From NCBI RefSeq assembly GCF_007197555.1, contig NZ_CP041614.1, positions 62,001 to 126,000 on the forward strand: a stretch of DNA of 64,000 bases, read 5' to 3'. The DNA is from Shewanella psychropiezotolerans. Its GTDB lineage: Bacteria > Pseudomonadota > Gammaproteobacteria > Enterobacterales > Shewanellaceae. This document shows positions 54,029 through 63,080 of the stretch, piece after piece. Made by a program: the position numbers and the translations under genes. Numbering within the stretch: the stretch's first letter is position 1; each line of letters starts with the position of its first letter. Under the pieces are notes generated by a model, which had not been told where the DNA came from, made no database searches, and worked only from the letters and a program-made list of their open reading frames with translations.

Positions 54029-54895
54029 TTATAGCTGTTGCAGCACTGATGTTAGATTCTCTCGCCAAGGTTTAGCCGTCATTATCTGCCGGGAGGCCGT
54101 TATATCGAGCAAGCTAAATAGGGGGCGTGATGCGGCACTGGAGAACTGACTGGATGAGATGGGCTCAATGGGGATACGAGTATCAAGTTTACCTAAATTC
54201 AGTGCCATATCTTGAATGGCCAAGGCGAATTCATACCAGCTTGCCTTCCCTGCATCGCTCCAGTGATAGATAGGGGCTAACGTTTCTTGTTGGCTCAGAC
54301 TCCAGATAAACTGGCCTAGCTCAGATGCCGAAGTTGGGCAGGATGTCTGGTCATCAATCACCGATAATTTGGGCTGCTGTGTCATGAGCCTGAGCATGGT
54401 CTTGACGAAATTAGTGCCAAATTGGGAGTAGAGCCAGGAGCTGCGTACTATGCAGACTTCCTCATATTTAGTGGCTATGACCGCTTGTTCTCCGGCTAGC
54501 TTAGAGGCGCCATATACATTGAGTGCACTCGGCTCATCATCGACGCAGTAGGCCTTGTTTTGCTTGCCGTTAAATACGTAATCGGTCGAAAGGTGGATCA
54601 GGCGAGTCTGGGTCCGTTTCGCCGCCAATGCGATATTGCCAGCACCATCTCGATTGACTGAGAATGCTTGGTCTCGTTGAGATTCAGCCATGTCGACTTG
54701 GGTATAGGCGGCGGTATTGATGATGAGCTCGGCGCGGGTCTGTTTAATCGCGGCTATGATTGACTCTAATGAGCCGATATCGACATCATCTCGGCCCATG
54801 GCTGTGGCAATAATCTTGTTTGGCTTGCTGGCGATTAAAGCCTGAGCCAGTTGACCATGTTTACCTATGATGAGTGCGCGTGATATCGACTTCAT
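54029..54895 (-). CDS. rfbD: dTDP-4-dehydrorhamnose reductase
   Basis: 288 residues, SDR fold. The nucleotide-binding turn is [33 protein letters not shown] and [14 protein letters not shown] are RfbD signatures; the active-site YxxxK is in [14 protein letters not shown]. It makes dTDP-L-rhamnose in the last step. Overlaps rfbB by four bases. Confidence 0.96.
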   Translation of the reverse strand: MKSISRALIIGKHGQLAQALIASKPNKIIATAMGRDDVDIGSLESIIAAIKQTRAELIINTAAYTQVDMAESQRDQAFSVNRDGAGNIALAAKRTQTRLIHLSTDYVFNGKQNKAYCVDDEPSALNVYGASKLAGEQAVIATKYEEVCIVRSSWLYSQFGTNFVKTMLRLMTQQPKLSVIDDQTSCPTSASELGQFIWSLSQQETLAPIYHWSDAGKASWYEFALAIQDMALNLGKLDTRIPIEPISSSQFSSAASRPLFSLLDITASRQIMTAKPWRENLTSVLQQL

Positions 54896-55968
54896 CGAGT
54901 CTGACCATCAGGTTTGTCTGAATTTATGAGCTGTTGGTACCATGTGGGGTTATTGATATACCAGTTTAAGGTGCTGGCTAAACCAGATGCAAAACTTCGC
55001 TCAGGTTGCCAGCTCAGTTCTTGCTCTATTTTGCTGGCATCTATGGCGTAGCGTTGGTCATGACCTGGCCTATCAGTCACAAAAGTGATGAGTTGTTTGA
55101 AGTCATCAATACCTTGGGGTTTATCTAAGATGCGTGTGTTTAACAGCTCACATATTTTCGTCACTACTTCCAGATTAGTCCGCTCGTTACCGCCGCCAAT
55201 ATTGTAGGTTTCACCGAGTTTTCCCCTTAAGGCTACAAGGTAGAGTGCCCGCACATGATCTTCCACATGGAGCCAGTCTCTGATCTGTTGACCATCTCCA
55301 TATATGGGCAGGGGCTCGCCAGCTAAAGCCTTGTGCAGTACCAGAGGGATGAGTTTTTCAGGGTATTGATAGGGGCCATAGTTATTCGAGCAGTTACTTA
55401 GCACGACCGGAAGTTTATAGGTGCGACTCCAGGCCCGCACAAGATGATCTGCCGCCGCCTTACTCGCCGAATAGGGCGAGCTAGGTTGGTAAGGGCTGTT
55501 TTCGGTAAACAGCCCAGTGTCTCCTAACTCACCGAAGACTTCATCGGTTGAGACATGGTGAAATCTAAATGTCGCCTGTTTTTCGCTATCTAGTCGCGCA
55601 AAATAATTACGGCAAGCCTCCAGGAGGCAGTATGTGCCGACAATATTGGTCTGGATAAATTCAGCCGAGCCGTCGATGGAGCGATCCACATGACTTTCGG
55701 CCGCGAGGTGCATGACGATATCCGGATTGTATTGAGTCAATAAGCACTGGATAAGCTCGCTATTACAGATATCCCCATGGATAAACCGGTAGCGCCGATT
55801 GGCCTCGATGCTCGTCAGCGATTCAAGGTTGCCTGCATAGGTCAGCTTATCTAAGTTGATGACGATATGGGGCGTCTCGTTTATCAGAAAGCGTACTAAC
55901 GCCGAACCGATAAAGCCCGCACCGCCAGTAACTAAAATTGTTTTGTTGCTATGAGTATCCACAATCAC
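54892..55968 (-). CDS. rfbB: dTDP-glucose 4,6-dehydratase
   Basis: 358 residues starting with a GTG at 55968. NAD-binding [14 protein letters not shown] lies near residues 15-28; [50 protein letters not shown] (YxxxK) and [20 protein letters not shown] are all RfbB signatures. The GTG start overlaps the TGA stop of the restored rfbC frame, a strong sign that the two genes are coupled. Confidence 0.97.
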   Translation of the reverse strand: MIVDTHSNKTILVTGGAGFIGSALVRFLINETPHIVINLDKLTYAGNLESLTSIEANRRYRFIHGDICNSELIQCLLTQYNPDIVMHLAAESHVDRSIDGSAEFIQTNIVGTYCLLEACRNYFARLDSEKQATFRFHHVSTDEVFGELGDTGLFTENSPYQPSSPYSASKAAADHLVRAWSRTYKLPVVLSNCSNNYGPYQYPEKLIPLVLHKALAGEPLPIYGDGQQIRDWLHVEDHVRALYLVALRGKLGETYNIGGGNERTNLEVVTKICELLNTRILDKPQGIDDFKQLITFVTDRPGHDQRYAIDASKIEQELSWQPERSFASGLASTLNWYINNPTWYQQLINSDKPDGQTR

Positions 55969-56509
55969 AAGCCCTTGGTTATGGCATCGAAGGAGAGTCC
56001 CATATTATCTTTGCTTGATAATATAGGTAATTGCCCCTGAAGAGGCCAGTCAATCGCTAAGGTTTCATCGTTCCAGGAGAGGGTTTGCTCGAACTCGGGG
56101 CATAATACTCGGTACACTTATATATTATCTCCGCAGAATCTGAGGTGACATAAAATCCGTGGGCAAAGCCTGGCGGGAGCCACATCTGCTGACGATTTTT
56201 TGCCGATAGATAGGTGCCGAACCATTGGCCTAAACTTGGACTGTCTGCGCGTAGATCGACCGCAACATCGAATATCTCGCCAACGACCACACGTATCAAC
56301 TTGCCTTGGCTGCGTGGCGATTGAAAATGTAATCCCCTCAAGCAGCCTTTTATCGACCGGCTATGATTCTCTTGCACGAAAGTAACATCGGCTATCTGCA
56401 GCCTAAACCAGGAGTCACGAAAGGTTTCGCAGAAACAGCCGCGCTCGTCTTCATGGACGCGAGGCGAAAGAAGTTTTAGATCTGCAATTGGCGTGTCGGT
56501 GATGTTCAT
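55965..56509 (-). pseudogene. rfbC: dTDP-4-dehydrorhamnose 3,5-epimerase, one-base frameshift
   Basis: From ATG 56509 the protein reads MNITDTPIADLKLLSPRV, the RfbC opening, with ENHSRSIKGCLRGLHFQS (catalytic His region) and MWLPPGFAHGFYV intact. After IYKCTEYYAP the frame slips and stops at 56057 with an unrelated tail (SSSKPSPGTMKP). If the run of four G on the plus strand at 56097-56100 had five, the frame would continue EFEQTLSWNDETLAIDWPL to a TGA at 55965. That gives about 181 residues, the normal length, overlapping the rfbB GTG by two bases. The truncated protein keeps the catalytic core but loses the last ~45 residues. Confidence 0.9.
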
Positions 56510-56693
56510 AGGACCATTATGTTCTGAGCTGAGTGTCTCTGTAGTTATAATAAGGGAGTTTGCTCTCAATGTTGAGGGGCATGTGGGTGAGAGTTAAGAT
56601 TTTGGCTATATTTGGTGGAACTTGATTGAAAGCTTGGAACCTAATCGAGATCTCAATTAAACTCTCTGGATTCATATCTCACTCTCTGGCCTT

Positions 56694-57725
56694 ATGAGCT
56701 TAAAACTAGATAATATCGATTCATTGTGTTTGTTGCGCTTGTCTGCAATCGGTGACGTGTGTCATGCCGTGGCTATGGTACAGGCGATACAGAGGCAATA
56801 TCCAAAGCTTAAGATCACTTGGGTTATCGGAAAAATTGAATATCAGCTGCTTGAGCATCTGGATGGTGTCGAGTTTGTCGTTTTTGACAAGTCACTGGGC
56901 TGGCGTAGCTATTTCAAGTTACGCAGGGATTTGGTGGGGAAAAAGTTCGATGTGCTGCTACACATGCAAGTGGCCTTGAGAGCGACCATAGCTTCACTGG
57001 CGATATCCGCGAAGGTGCGGATTGGCTTCGATCGGGCACGAGCGAAAGAGGGCCAATGGCTGGTGACGAATAAGAGTGTCGAGCCTCTTGCCACTCCCCA
57101 TGTGCTCGAAGGCTTCATGGGCTTCGCTAAAGCGATAGGGGTGACAGATCTCACTCCAAGCTGGGAGATTCCAGTACCTCTCGCCGATACCGAATTTGCA
57201 AAGAAGATTATCCCCGATGGCGATAAAACCTTAGTTATCTGCGCCGCCGCCAGTAAAGCCGAGCGCAACTGGTTACCTGAGCGCTACGCCGCGGTGGCAG
57301 AGCATGCGATATCTCAAGGTTTTAGAGTGATACTTTGTGGCGGACCTGTCCCTTTAGAGCTTGAGTTAGCCAAGCGCATTGCGCAAGCCTGTGCAGTCTC
57401 CCTCGAAAACCAGGTGGGCAAGACCTCGCTGACTCAGTTATTAGCCGTATTAAAGCAAGCCTCTATTGTTCTGGCACCCGACACCGGACCAGCGCATATG
57501 GCAGTGACTCAAGGCACGCCAGTTATAGGGCTTTATGCCCACTCAAATCCGCGAAGGACGGGTCCCTATACCTGTTTGGACTCGGTGGTTAGTGTTTATG
57601 ATGAGGTGATTGCAAAGCAAAAAGAGGGCGATGTACCTTGGGGAGCTAGAGTAAAAGGGACTGAGTTAATGAGCTTGATACAAATTGATGAGGTTGTTTC
57701 AAATTTTGATTCGTTATTGCTGTAA
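56694..57725 (+). CDS. GT9 family glycosyltransferase, LPS heptosyltransferase-like
   Basis: 343 residues of the ADP-heptose transferase (GT9) type: CLLRLSAIGDVCHAVAMVQA near the start, ASKAERNWLPERYAAVAEHA in the middle, and the donor-binding VLAPDTGPAHMAVTQGTPVI with GLYAHSNPRRTGP at the C-terminus. The Kdo-proximal enzyme WaaC or heptosyltransferase I is the best guess because it lies by waaA and kdkA; the position in the core chain is not proven. Confidence 0.85.
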   Translation: MSLKLDNIDSLCLLRLSAIGDVCHAVAMVQAIQRQYPKLKITWVIGKIEYQLLEHLDGVEFVVFDKSLGWRSYFKLRRDLVGKKFDVLLHMQVALRATIASLAISAKVRIGFDRARAKEGQWLVTNKSVEPLATPHVLEGFMGFAKAIGVTDLTPSWEIPVPLADTEFAKKIIPDGDKTLVICAAASKAERNWLPERYAAVAEHAISQGFRVILCGGPVPLELELAKRIAQACAVSLENQVGKTSLTQLLAVLKQASIVLAPDTGPAHMAVTQGTPVIGLYAHSNPRRTGPYTCLDSVVSVYDEVIAKQKEGDVPWGARVKGTELMSLIQIDEVVSNFDSLLL

Positions 57726-57848
57726 CTATTTACTGCAATAGTCCAACTCAATTATGTTAACACCTTGATGTGTATTTTTGATGTCGTCTAGCATCTTTTA
57801 TAAGGAATGTTAGACAGTTTTAATCTGTGATTTTCTTAGTAATATTTT

Positions 57849-58829
57849 TTAGGTTTGGCCGAGAGGATGTTGCTTACGGCTAAAACGTTTCTTTAATCTG
57901 GAAATTGGAGCTTTAGCCCAACGAAAAAGGAAGGTTTTGGTTATTACTGCTATTAAACTTGCGGGGTAATCTTTATCGCAATATTTTTTATAATGCCATT
58001 GCCATTCAATATGAGACATCTCATTGACACGGTATTTGAGGGTATCTAACCGTTTTATAGAGCCTAACCCTAAGTTTTTTGCATCTTGAACAATGAGATT
58101 ATTTAGTAAAATTTTCATCCAAATATCATGATCAGTCATATCAAAATGTGTTTTCATTGGACTAATTTCGGGACGAAATTTACTTATCCATCGAGTTGTG
58201 AACTTTTGTTCTGTTGAAGTTATTCTCTGCGGGGCGCCGAGATATTGTGGGCGTCCTAATAGGTTTGGGTTGAGTTTATAATCTTCAAATAATTCAATAT
58301 CCCACATATTGATTAAATCTTGAGTTCTTCCATAGGCAAAGAAATCACATATATGCCGACTGATTTTATAGCCGTCAGTCATCATTTTTGTATAGCGGTG
58401 AGCAACCACAACCCGTTCTTTCAAAAATGAAAAATTTGGTTCGCGCACTGGGAAGTCTTGTTGTTGGGCTATGAAACCATTGCCCGTAAGGTAATTATCA
58501 GTTCTTAATTTTACTGCATATTCAGTTTTTACTCGCTTTAGACCCTCTCTTATTCCCACTATTTGACGATTAGAGTTTTCTGTAAATGGGCACCCATTTG
58601 CATCAAATGCGATAATGTTACATCCGGGATCTTCACTAAGTATTATTTCATCCACATCGAGTTTATCTACAATTTGATCTCTCCAGGTAGATAAAATGAT
58701 ATGAGAGCCGGGCAGAAACTCTCTAATGGTGGCAATAGCCTTTTCAGTTATACCTAGTTCCATCTGACGTTGCGCGGAAGAGCGTACTGGACCGTGTAAA
58801 ACAACCGTAATTTTACTAAAACTATCCAC
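57849..58829 (-). CDS. WavE-type lipopolysaccharide synthesis protein
   Basis: 326 residues matching the WavE family of Vibrio LPS loci: ITVVLHGPVRSSAQRQMELG at the N-terminus, then LPGSHIILSTWRDQ, IVGIREGLKRVKTEYAVKLR and RHICDFFAYGRTQDLINMWD. Members are putative glycosyltransferases with an unproved donor. A close paralogue, broken by two frameshifts, lies at 62091-63071. The C-terminus is basic (RLKKRFSRKQ). Confidence 0.85.
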   Translation of the reverse strand: MDSFSKITVVLHGPVRSSAQRQMELGITEKAIATIREFLPGSHIILSTWRDQIVDKLDVDEIILSEDPGCNIIAFDANGCPFTENSNRQIVGIREGLKRVKTEYAVKLRTDNYLTGNGFIAQQQDFPVREPNFSFLKERVVVAHRYTKMMTDGYKISRHICDFFAYGRTQDLINMWDIELFEDYKLNPNLLGRPQYLGAPQRITSTEQKFTTRWISKFRPEISPMKTHFDMTDHDIWMKILLNNLIVQDAKNLGLGSIKRLDTLKYRVNEMSHIEWQWHYKKYCDKDYPASLIAVITKTFLFRWAKAPISRLKKRFSRKQHPLGQT

Positions 58830-58924
58830 TTATTCTATTCCATTTCCGTTGGTTTAATATGGAGGTACAAGTCTTTAGTTTTCCAGCCATATATGATATA
58901 AAGTAATGTCCCGCTACATTACTT

Positions 58925-59731
58925 TTATTTGGATTGTTCAAGCCCATTTTTACAGCGTGTAAGCTGGTTTGAGACTGTATTTTGATAGATCAGTTGGTTT
59001 TTATCTAACATTTTTCTTGAGCGTAATTTGTGAAAAATATGAAAACAGGTGGCTTTAAATCTGAGTCGCTTGCACTTGAGTCCAGCGTTGAGGAGTCGCT
59101 GGCAAAATTCAATATCTTCAGGTCCCCAACCCTCGAAGTCGATGTTATAGCCGTTTGCTTGAATGATATCTTTTTTCCAAAATGCGCAGTTGCCTCCCAT
59201 TCCCCTGTTTATCTGAGTTTTAACTGTTTCTGTCATGAATGTTGGAAGAAATGCTAGCCGGAATGACTGATCCCTATGTTCCAATCCTATCATCAGAGTG
59301 TGGGCAGCTCTATCAGACTCAAGAAGGTGCCTACTTGCCTGTTCATTTATATAGGCTCTCTTACCCTGAACAAACATCCCTTGTTGTGCCGATAACCTAT
59401 GATCCTTGATGAAAGAGGGGTTGATCATGGTATCGCCATCGAGAAAAACGATGTAGTCGCCACTGCTTTTTTGGATAGCTTTATTGCGACTTAATGCTGC
59501 TCTAAAGCCTGCGTCCTGCTGCCAGCTGTGGATTAGCGCACAAGGAAAGTCGCCTTGGTATGCGTTGATTAAATCAATCGTCTCTTGGCCGGATCCATCA
59601 TCAGCAATTATTACCTCATGAGGATACTCAACTAGCTGCTTGACGTTTTCGAGGACTTTTCTCAACGCTTGCGGCCAATTATAGGTGGTGACGATTAACG
59701 ACACCTTTACTTGAACTGTTTGCTCTTCCAC
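58925..59731 (-). CDS. GT2 family glycosyltransferase
   Basis: 268 residues, GT-A fold: VSLIVTTYNWPQALRKVLEN at the N-terminus, VIIADDGSGQETI, then DYIVFLDGDTMINPSFIKDH (the DxD-type metal site DGD) and FEGWGPEDIEFCQRLLNAGL in the C-terminal acceptor region, as in chondroitin-synthase-like and galactosyltransferase-type GT2 enzymes. The sugar is not known. It ends near the wavE start on the same strand (95 bases). Confidence 0.9.
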   Translation of the reverse strand: MEEQTVQVKVSLIVTTYNWPQALRKVLENVKQLVEYPHEVIIADDGSGQETIDLINAYQGDFPCALIHSWQQDAGFRAALSRNKAIQKSSGDYIVFLDGDTMINPSFIKDHRLSAQQGMFVQGKRAYINEQASRHLLESDRAAHTLMIGLEHRDQSFRLAFLPTFMTETVKTQINRGMGGNCAFWKKDIIQANGYNIDFEGWGPEDIEFCQRLLNAGLKCKRLRFKATCFHIFHKLRSRKMLDKNQLIYQNTVSNQLTRCKNGLEQSK

Positions 59732-59870
59732 TATCGGCTCAATATATGATTTTTCAAGGGGGAAATGTATGGGATTGTAGCAAATTTACTTGTGAGAACC
59801 TAGGCGGATAATGAAAAGGTGTTACTATGCGTGCTTTCGACTCATCTTAATTATTTACACCATAAGACTT

Positions 59871-60944
59871 ATGATTACTAAATCGCCTAAGTTCCTGTTT
59901 GTGCCAGTATCTTCTCCTGAGGGGATTGGCGAATATATGCGATCAATTATTATTGCGACTGCCATATGCGAGAAATGGCCGGAGGCTGAAGTTGAGTTTA
60001 TATTGAATAAGCATACTCTCTATGCTGCAGATTGCCCTTTTCCTGCTCATTTGTTAGATGATACACCGACAAAAAGAGTGAAAGAGGTTAATGATATAGC
60101 CTCAAAGTTTAAACCTGACTTAGTGCTTTTCGATGCCTCTGGTCGTAAGTCACAGTTAAAACATGCTTTTGACCTTGGGGCGAAGGTTGTGTTTATTAGT
60201 CAACATAAGCGTAAGCGTAGCAGAGGGATGAAGTTATCCCGCGCCAGAGTGACTCATAGGCATTGGGTGGTGCAACCAGAATTTGTTCTCGGTGATATCA
60301 GTTGGATTGAACGTAAAAAACTGCAGTTAATCAATAAACCTGAACCTATTTTTATCGGTCCAGTCTTCAGCCAGCCAAATGCGGAAAAACAGCATGAAAT
60401 CTTGTCAAGGTATCAGCTATGTGAGGGGGAGTTTGTTGTCTTTAACTCTGGTTCTGGTGGGCACATACTCTCTGGTAAATTAGCGGCAGATATCTTCGCA
60501 GCGGCAGCAGCTAAAAGCTATCAGGAGATTGGTTTAAAATCTGTGATGGTTTATGGTCCGAACTACCCTAATGAGATGCAGCAAGTGGAGGGGGTTATTG
60601 CAATTAAGCAGGTCGAGAATACCGAGTTTATTAACCTTGTTAACGCTTCAAGGTTTGCAGTGTTAAGTGGTGGAGACACTTTATTGCAGGCTATTGCGAT
60701 CAATAAGCCAACTTTAGCGATTGCGGTATCAAAAGATCAGCCACCTAGAATCAAGGCGTGCTCTGAGCTAGGCTTGATCCACGGGTGCGACAGTGATGTC
60801 GATTCAATTTTGAATGGAATTCAATCAATGCAACGGCCACAACTTGTGGCTGGTTTACTGCGTAATATGAAGGCTAGTCCAAGTTTTAATGGGCTGGCTA
60901 TCTGTTTGAATGAGATATCGGACCTACTGGAGGGTAAATTATGA
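59871..60944 (+). CDS. GT-B fold glycosyltransferase-like protein
   Basis: About 357 residues from the ATG at 59871 (MITKSPKFLFVPVSSPEGIG); an ATG 20 codons earlier would add a hydrophobic, unconserved leader. The fold resembles MurG/PseG-like GT-B proteins: glycine-rich SSPEGIGEYMRS at the N-terminus, FNSGSGGHILSGKLAADIFA in the middle, and VLSGGDTLLQAIAINKPTLA (donor site) near the end. No specific family is recognised. Overlaps the next GT4 gene by four bases (ATGA). Confidence 0.75.
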   Translation: MITKSPKFLFVPVSSPEGIGEYMRSIIIATAICEKWPEAEVEFILNKHTLYAADCPFPAHLLDDTPTKRVKEVNDIASKFKPDLVLFDASGRKSQLKHAFDLGAKVVFISQHKRKRSRGMKLSRARVTHRHWVVQPEFVLGDISWIERKKLQLINKPEPIFIGPVFSQPNAEKQHEILSRYQLCEGEFVVFNSGSGGHILSGKLAADIFAAAAAKSYQEIGLKSVMVYGPNYPNEMQQVEGVIAIKQVENTEFINLVNASRFAVLSGGDTLLQAIAINKPTLAIAVSKDQPPRIKACSELGLIHGCDSDVDSILNGIQSMQRPQLVAGLLRNMKASPSFNGLAICLNEISDLLEGKL

Positions 60945-62035
60945 CAGCAAAGCGTATAGCTATCGCGATTGACACGTTAACAGGTGGTGGCGCTGAAAAA
61001 GTGATGTTAACGCTTGCTAAAGCACTTCTCGCACAAGGCCATCGGCCTCACTTGCTGGTGATGCAAGATGAGTGTTTGCACGATATTCCAGATCTAGTTC
61101 CCGTTACATTCTGCTTCAATAAAAATGATAAAAACTTGACTGGGTTCAGTAAACTGTCTCGATCTGTTGTTGTGTTGGAAAAAGTGATTGCAGATGTCGA
61201 GAAAAAGGCGGGTAAATTTGATCTGTTCCTATCTAACTTAGATCTAACTAACCTTTTGATGTCAAAAACATCTGTTACCCCACTCTATTTCGTGATCCAT
61301 TCATCCGTTGAGGAGTCACTTAGTAGGCAAGCTAAGCTGGGACCATTTGCTTATTTTAAAATGCTAAAGGCGGTGAAGGCGCTAAACGGTCAAAACTTGG
61401 TAACGGTTTCGAAGGGAATCGAGAAAGAGATAGTGAAAGTCGGCCGCATCCAACCAAAAACGATTCGTACCATTTACAATCCTTTTGATATCGAACATAT
61501 CCTTGAGTGTTCAGAGCAGCAGAATGATGAGATACCCGATGGGGATTTTCTTATTCATGTTGGTCGTTTTGCAAAAGCCAAACGACATGATGTGTTATTC
61601 CAAGCTCTCAAACAGATCGATAGTCAGATTCCGTTAGTTTTGCTTTGTAAGAATCGCAAGAAAGCCCTTAAAGTGGCGGATAAGTATGGTGTTAGGGATC
61701 GATTGATTATTCCAGGGTTTCAGACTAATCCTTTTCCTTGGATTAAACAGGCCAAACTATTAGTTTTAAGCTCTGATTATGAGGGCTTACCGACAGTCTT
61801 AATCGAATCATTAGCTTGTGGTACACCTGTAGTGAGTACCAATTGTAATCATGGCCCAGATGAAATTTTAACTGGAAAATTGGCTCATTATCTGGTGCCA
61901 AGACGAGATCCTAAAGCTTTAGCGGCAAAAATCGATGAAGCCTTATTCACACCACCTAACATTGGTGAGCTAGAGATCTTTAATCAAGTATCTGCCGAAG
62001 TTGTAGCTAAATCTTACCTAAAACTTATCTGGTGA
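60941..62035 (+). CDS. GT4 family glycosyltransferase
   Basis: 364 residues, GT-B fold. IAIDTLTGGGAEKVMLTLAK at the N-terminus is the Gly-rich GT4 loop; FLIHVGRFAKAKRHDVLFQA opens the C-terminal domain; SDYEGLPTVLIESLACGTPV contains the EGxxxxxxE donor-binding motif, followed by STNCNHGPDEIL. The role is probably core or O-chain sugar transfer. Translationally coupled to the preceding gene. A hairpin (ATGCCG...CGGCAT, 62058-62081) with no T run separates it from the convergent wavE remnant. Confidence 0.9.
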   Translation: MTAKRIAIAIDTLTGGGAEKVMLTLAKALLAQGHRPHLLVMQDECLHDIPDLVPVTFCFNKNDKNLTGFSKLSRSVVVLEKVIADVEKKAGKFDLFLSNLDLTNLLMSKTSVTPLYFVIHSSVEESLSRQAKLGPFAYFKMLKAVKALNGQNLVTVSKGIEKEIVKVGRIQPKTIRTIYNPFDIEHILECSEQQNDEIPDGDFLIHVGRFAKAKRHDVLFQALKQIDSQIPLVLLCKNRKKALKVADKYGVRDRLIIPGFQTNPFPWIKQAKLLVLSSDYEGLPTVLIESLACGTPVVSTNCNHGPDEILTGKLAHYLVPRRDPKALAAKIDEALFTPPNIGELEIFNQVSAEVVAKSYLKLIW

Positions 62036-62090
62036 TTAATACCTATTGGTAATACCGATGCCGAGCAATATTGCCCGGCATTGGTGAAAA

Positions 62091-63071
62091 TCACATGCTT
62101 AAAGCATCCTTTTTACGTTTCATTTTGAGCTTTAATTTAGCCAGTGGTGCTTTCAGCTTTCTATACCTGCTTTTATCGAGTCTTAGCTGCCAGCGTGGGG
62201 CAAAGAAGTCGGGAGCACAATATTTTTGATACAGCATTTGCCATTCGGCATGGGAAATTTCATTAGCTCGATAACGGGTGATTTTTAGCCTGCCTATGGT
62301 TTTTAAACCAAGGTTATTGGCTTCAACAATAACTAAATTATTCGCCATGATGAGTTCCCACTCTTGCTTGAGGTCTCCGTTGTAATCAAAGTGACCCTTT
62401 AGGTATGAGGAGCTAGGGTTTAACTTAGTGATCCAGCGAGAGGCGAAATGCTGCTCAGCCGATAAAATTCGCTGTGACGCACTCATATGTTGGCCCTGAC
62501 CAAGCTTACTTTTATCGAATGGAAAAGCGGTAGATCCCACATTTTTAACAGATCTTCTGTTAACCCATAAGCAAAGAAATCGCAGAGGTGACGCACTATC
62601 GGACAGCCATCTGAATAGAGTTTAGTGAGCCGGTGTGAAACTACGACCCTCTCTTTAAAGAGCCGTAGATCAGGGTTATGCAATGGATATGCTTGCTGCC
62701 AACCAATAAAGCCACTATGGAGTAGAAAATTATCAGATCTTAGTTTGATAGCATACTTAGTCTTTACCCGTTTCAATCCCTCTCTGATTGCAACAATTTG
62801 GCGGTTGTTGTTTTCTTTTAGCGCGCTACCATCAAAGTCATAGGCGATGATATTCTGCCCAGGGTCTTGATTTAATACTAGCTCATCAATATGGAGACCG
62901 TCTGTTGGCCTGCCCTTCCCATGTCGAGAGGAGAATATGAGCTCCTGGCAGGTGCTTACGAATAGATAGCAGTGCTTTTTCTGTTATACCAGGTTCCATA
63001 GGCCGATCAGGATTAGCTTGAACAGGCCCATGAAGAACAACGGTAATATTGTTTATTTTATTACTCATCAA
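62091..63071 (-). pseudogene. WavE-type protein, second copy, two frameshifts
   Basis: Three pieces in different frames together match the intact paralogue at 57849-58829 from end to end. Piece 1 (from 63071) has ITVVLHGPVQANPDRPMEPG and HILLSTWEGQ, then slips near 62918-62925; removing one G from a GG pair restores ...QPTDGLHIDELVLNQDPG. Piece 2 carries IVAIREGLKRVKTKYAIKLR and RHLCDFFAYGLTEDLLKMWD, then slips near 62500-62515, where one base is missing. Piece 3 (MSASQRILSAEQHFASRW to the end) finishes the domain. As written no full-length protein can be made. It follows the nucleotidyltransferase/HAD gene by 10 bases. Confidence 0.85.
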
Positions 63072-63080
63072 ATAGTCTCG

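Noticed and set aside
62058-62081. Hairpin after the GT4 gene as a terminator
   Set aside because: The stem is good but neither strand has a T run after it, so I mention it only in the gene entry.
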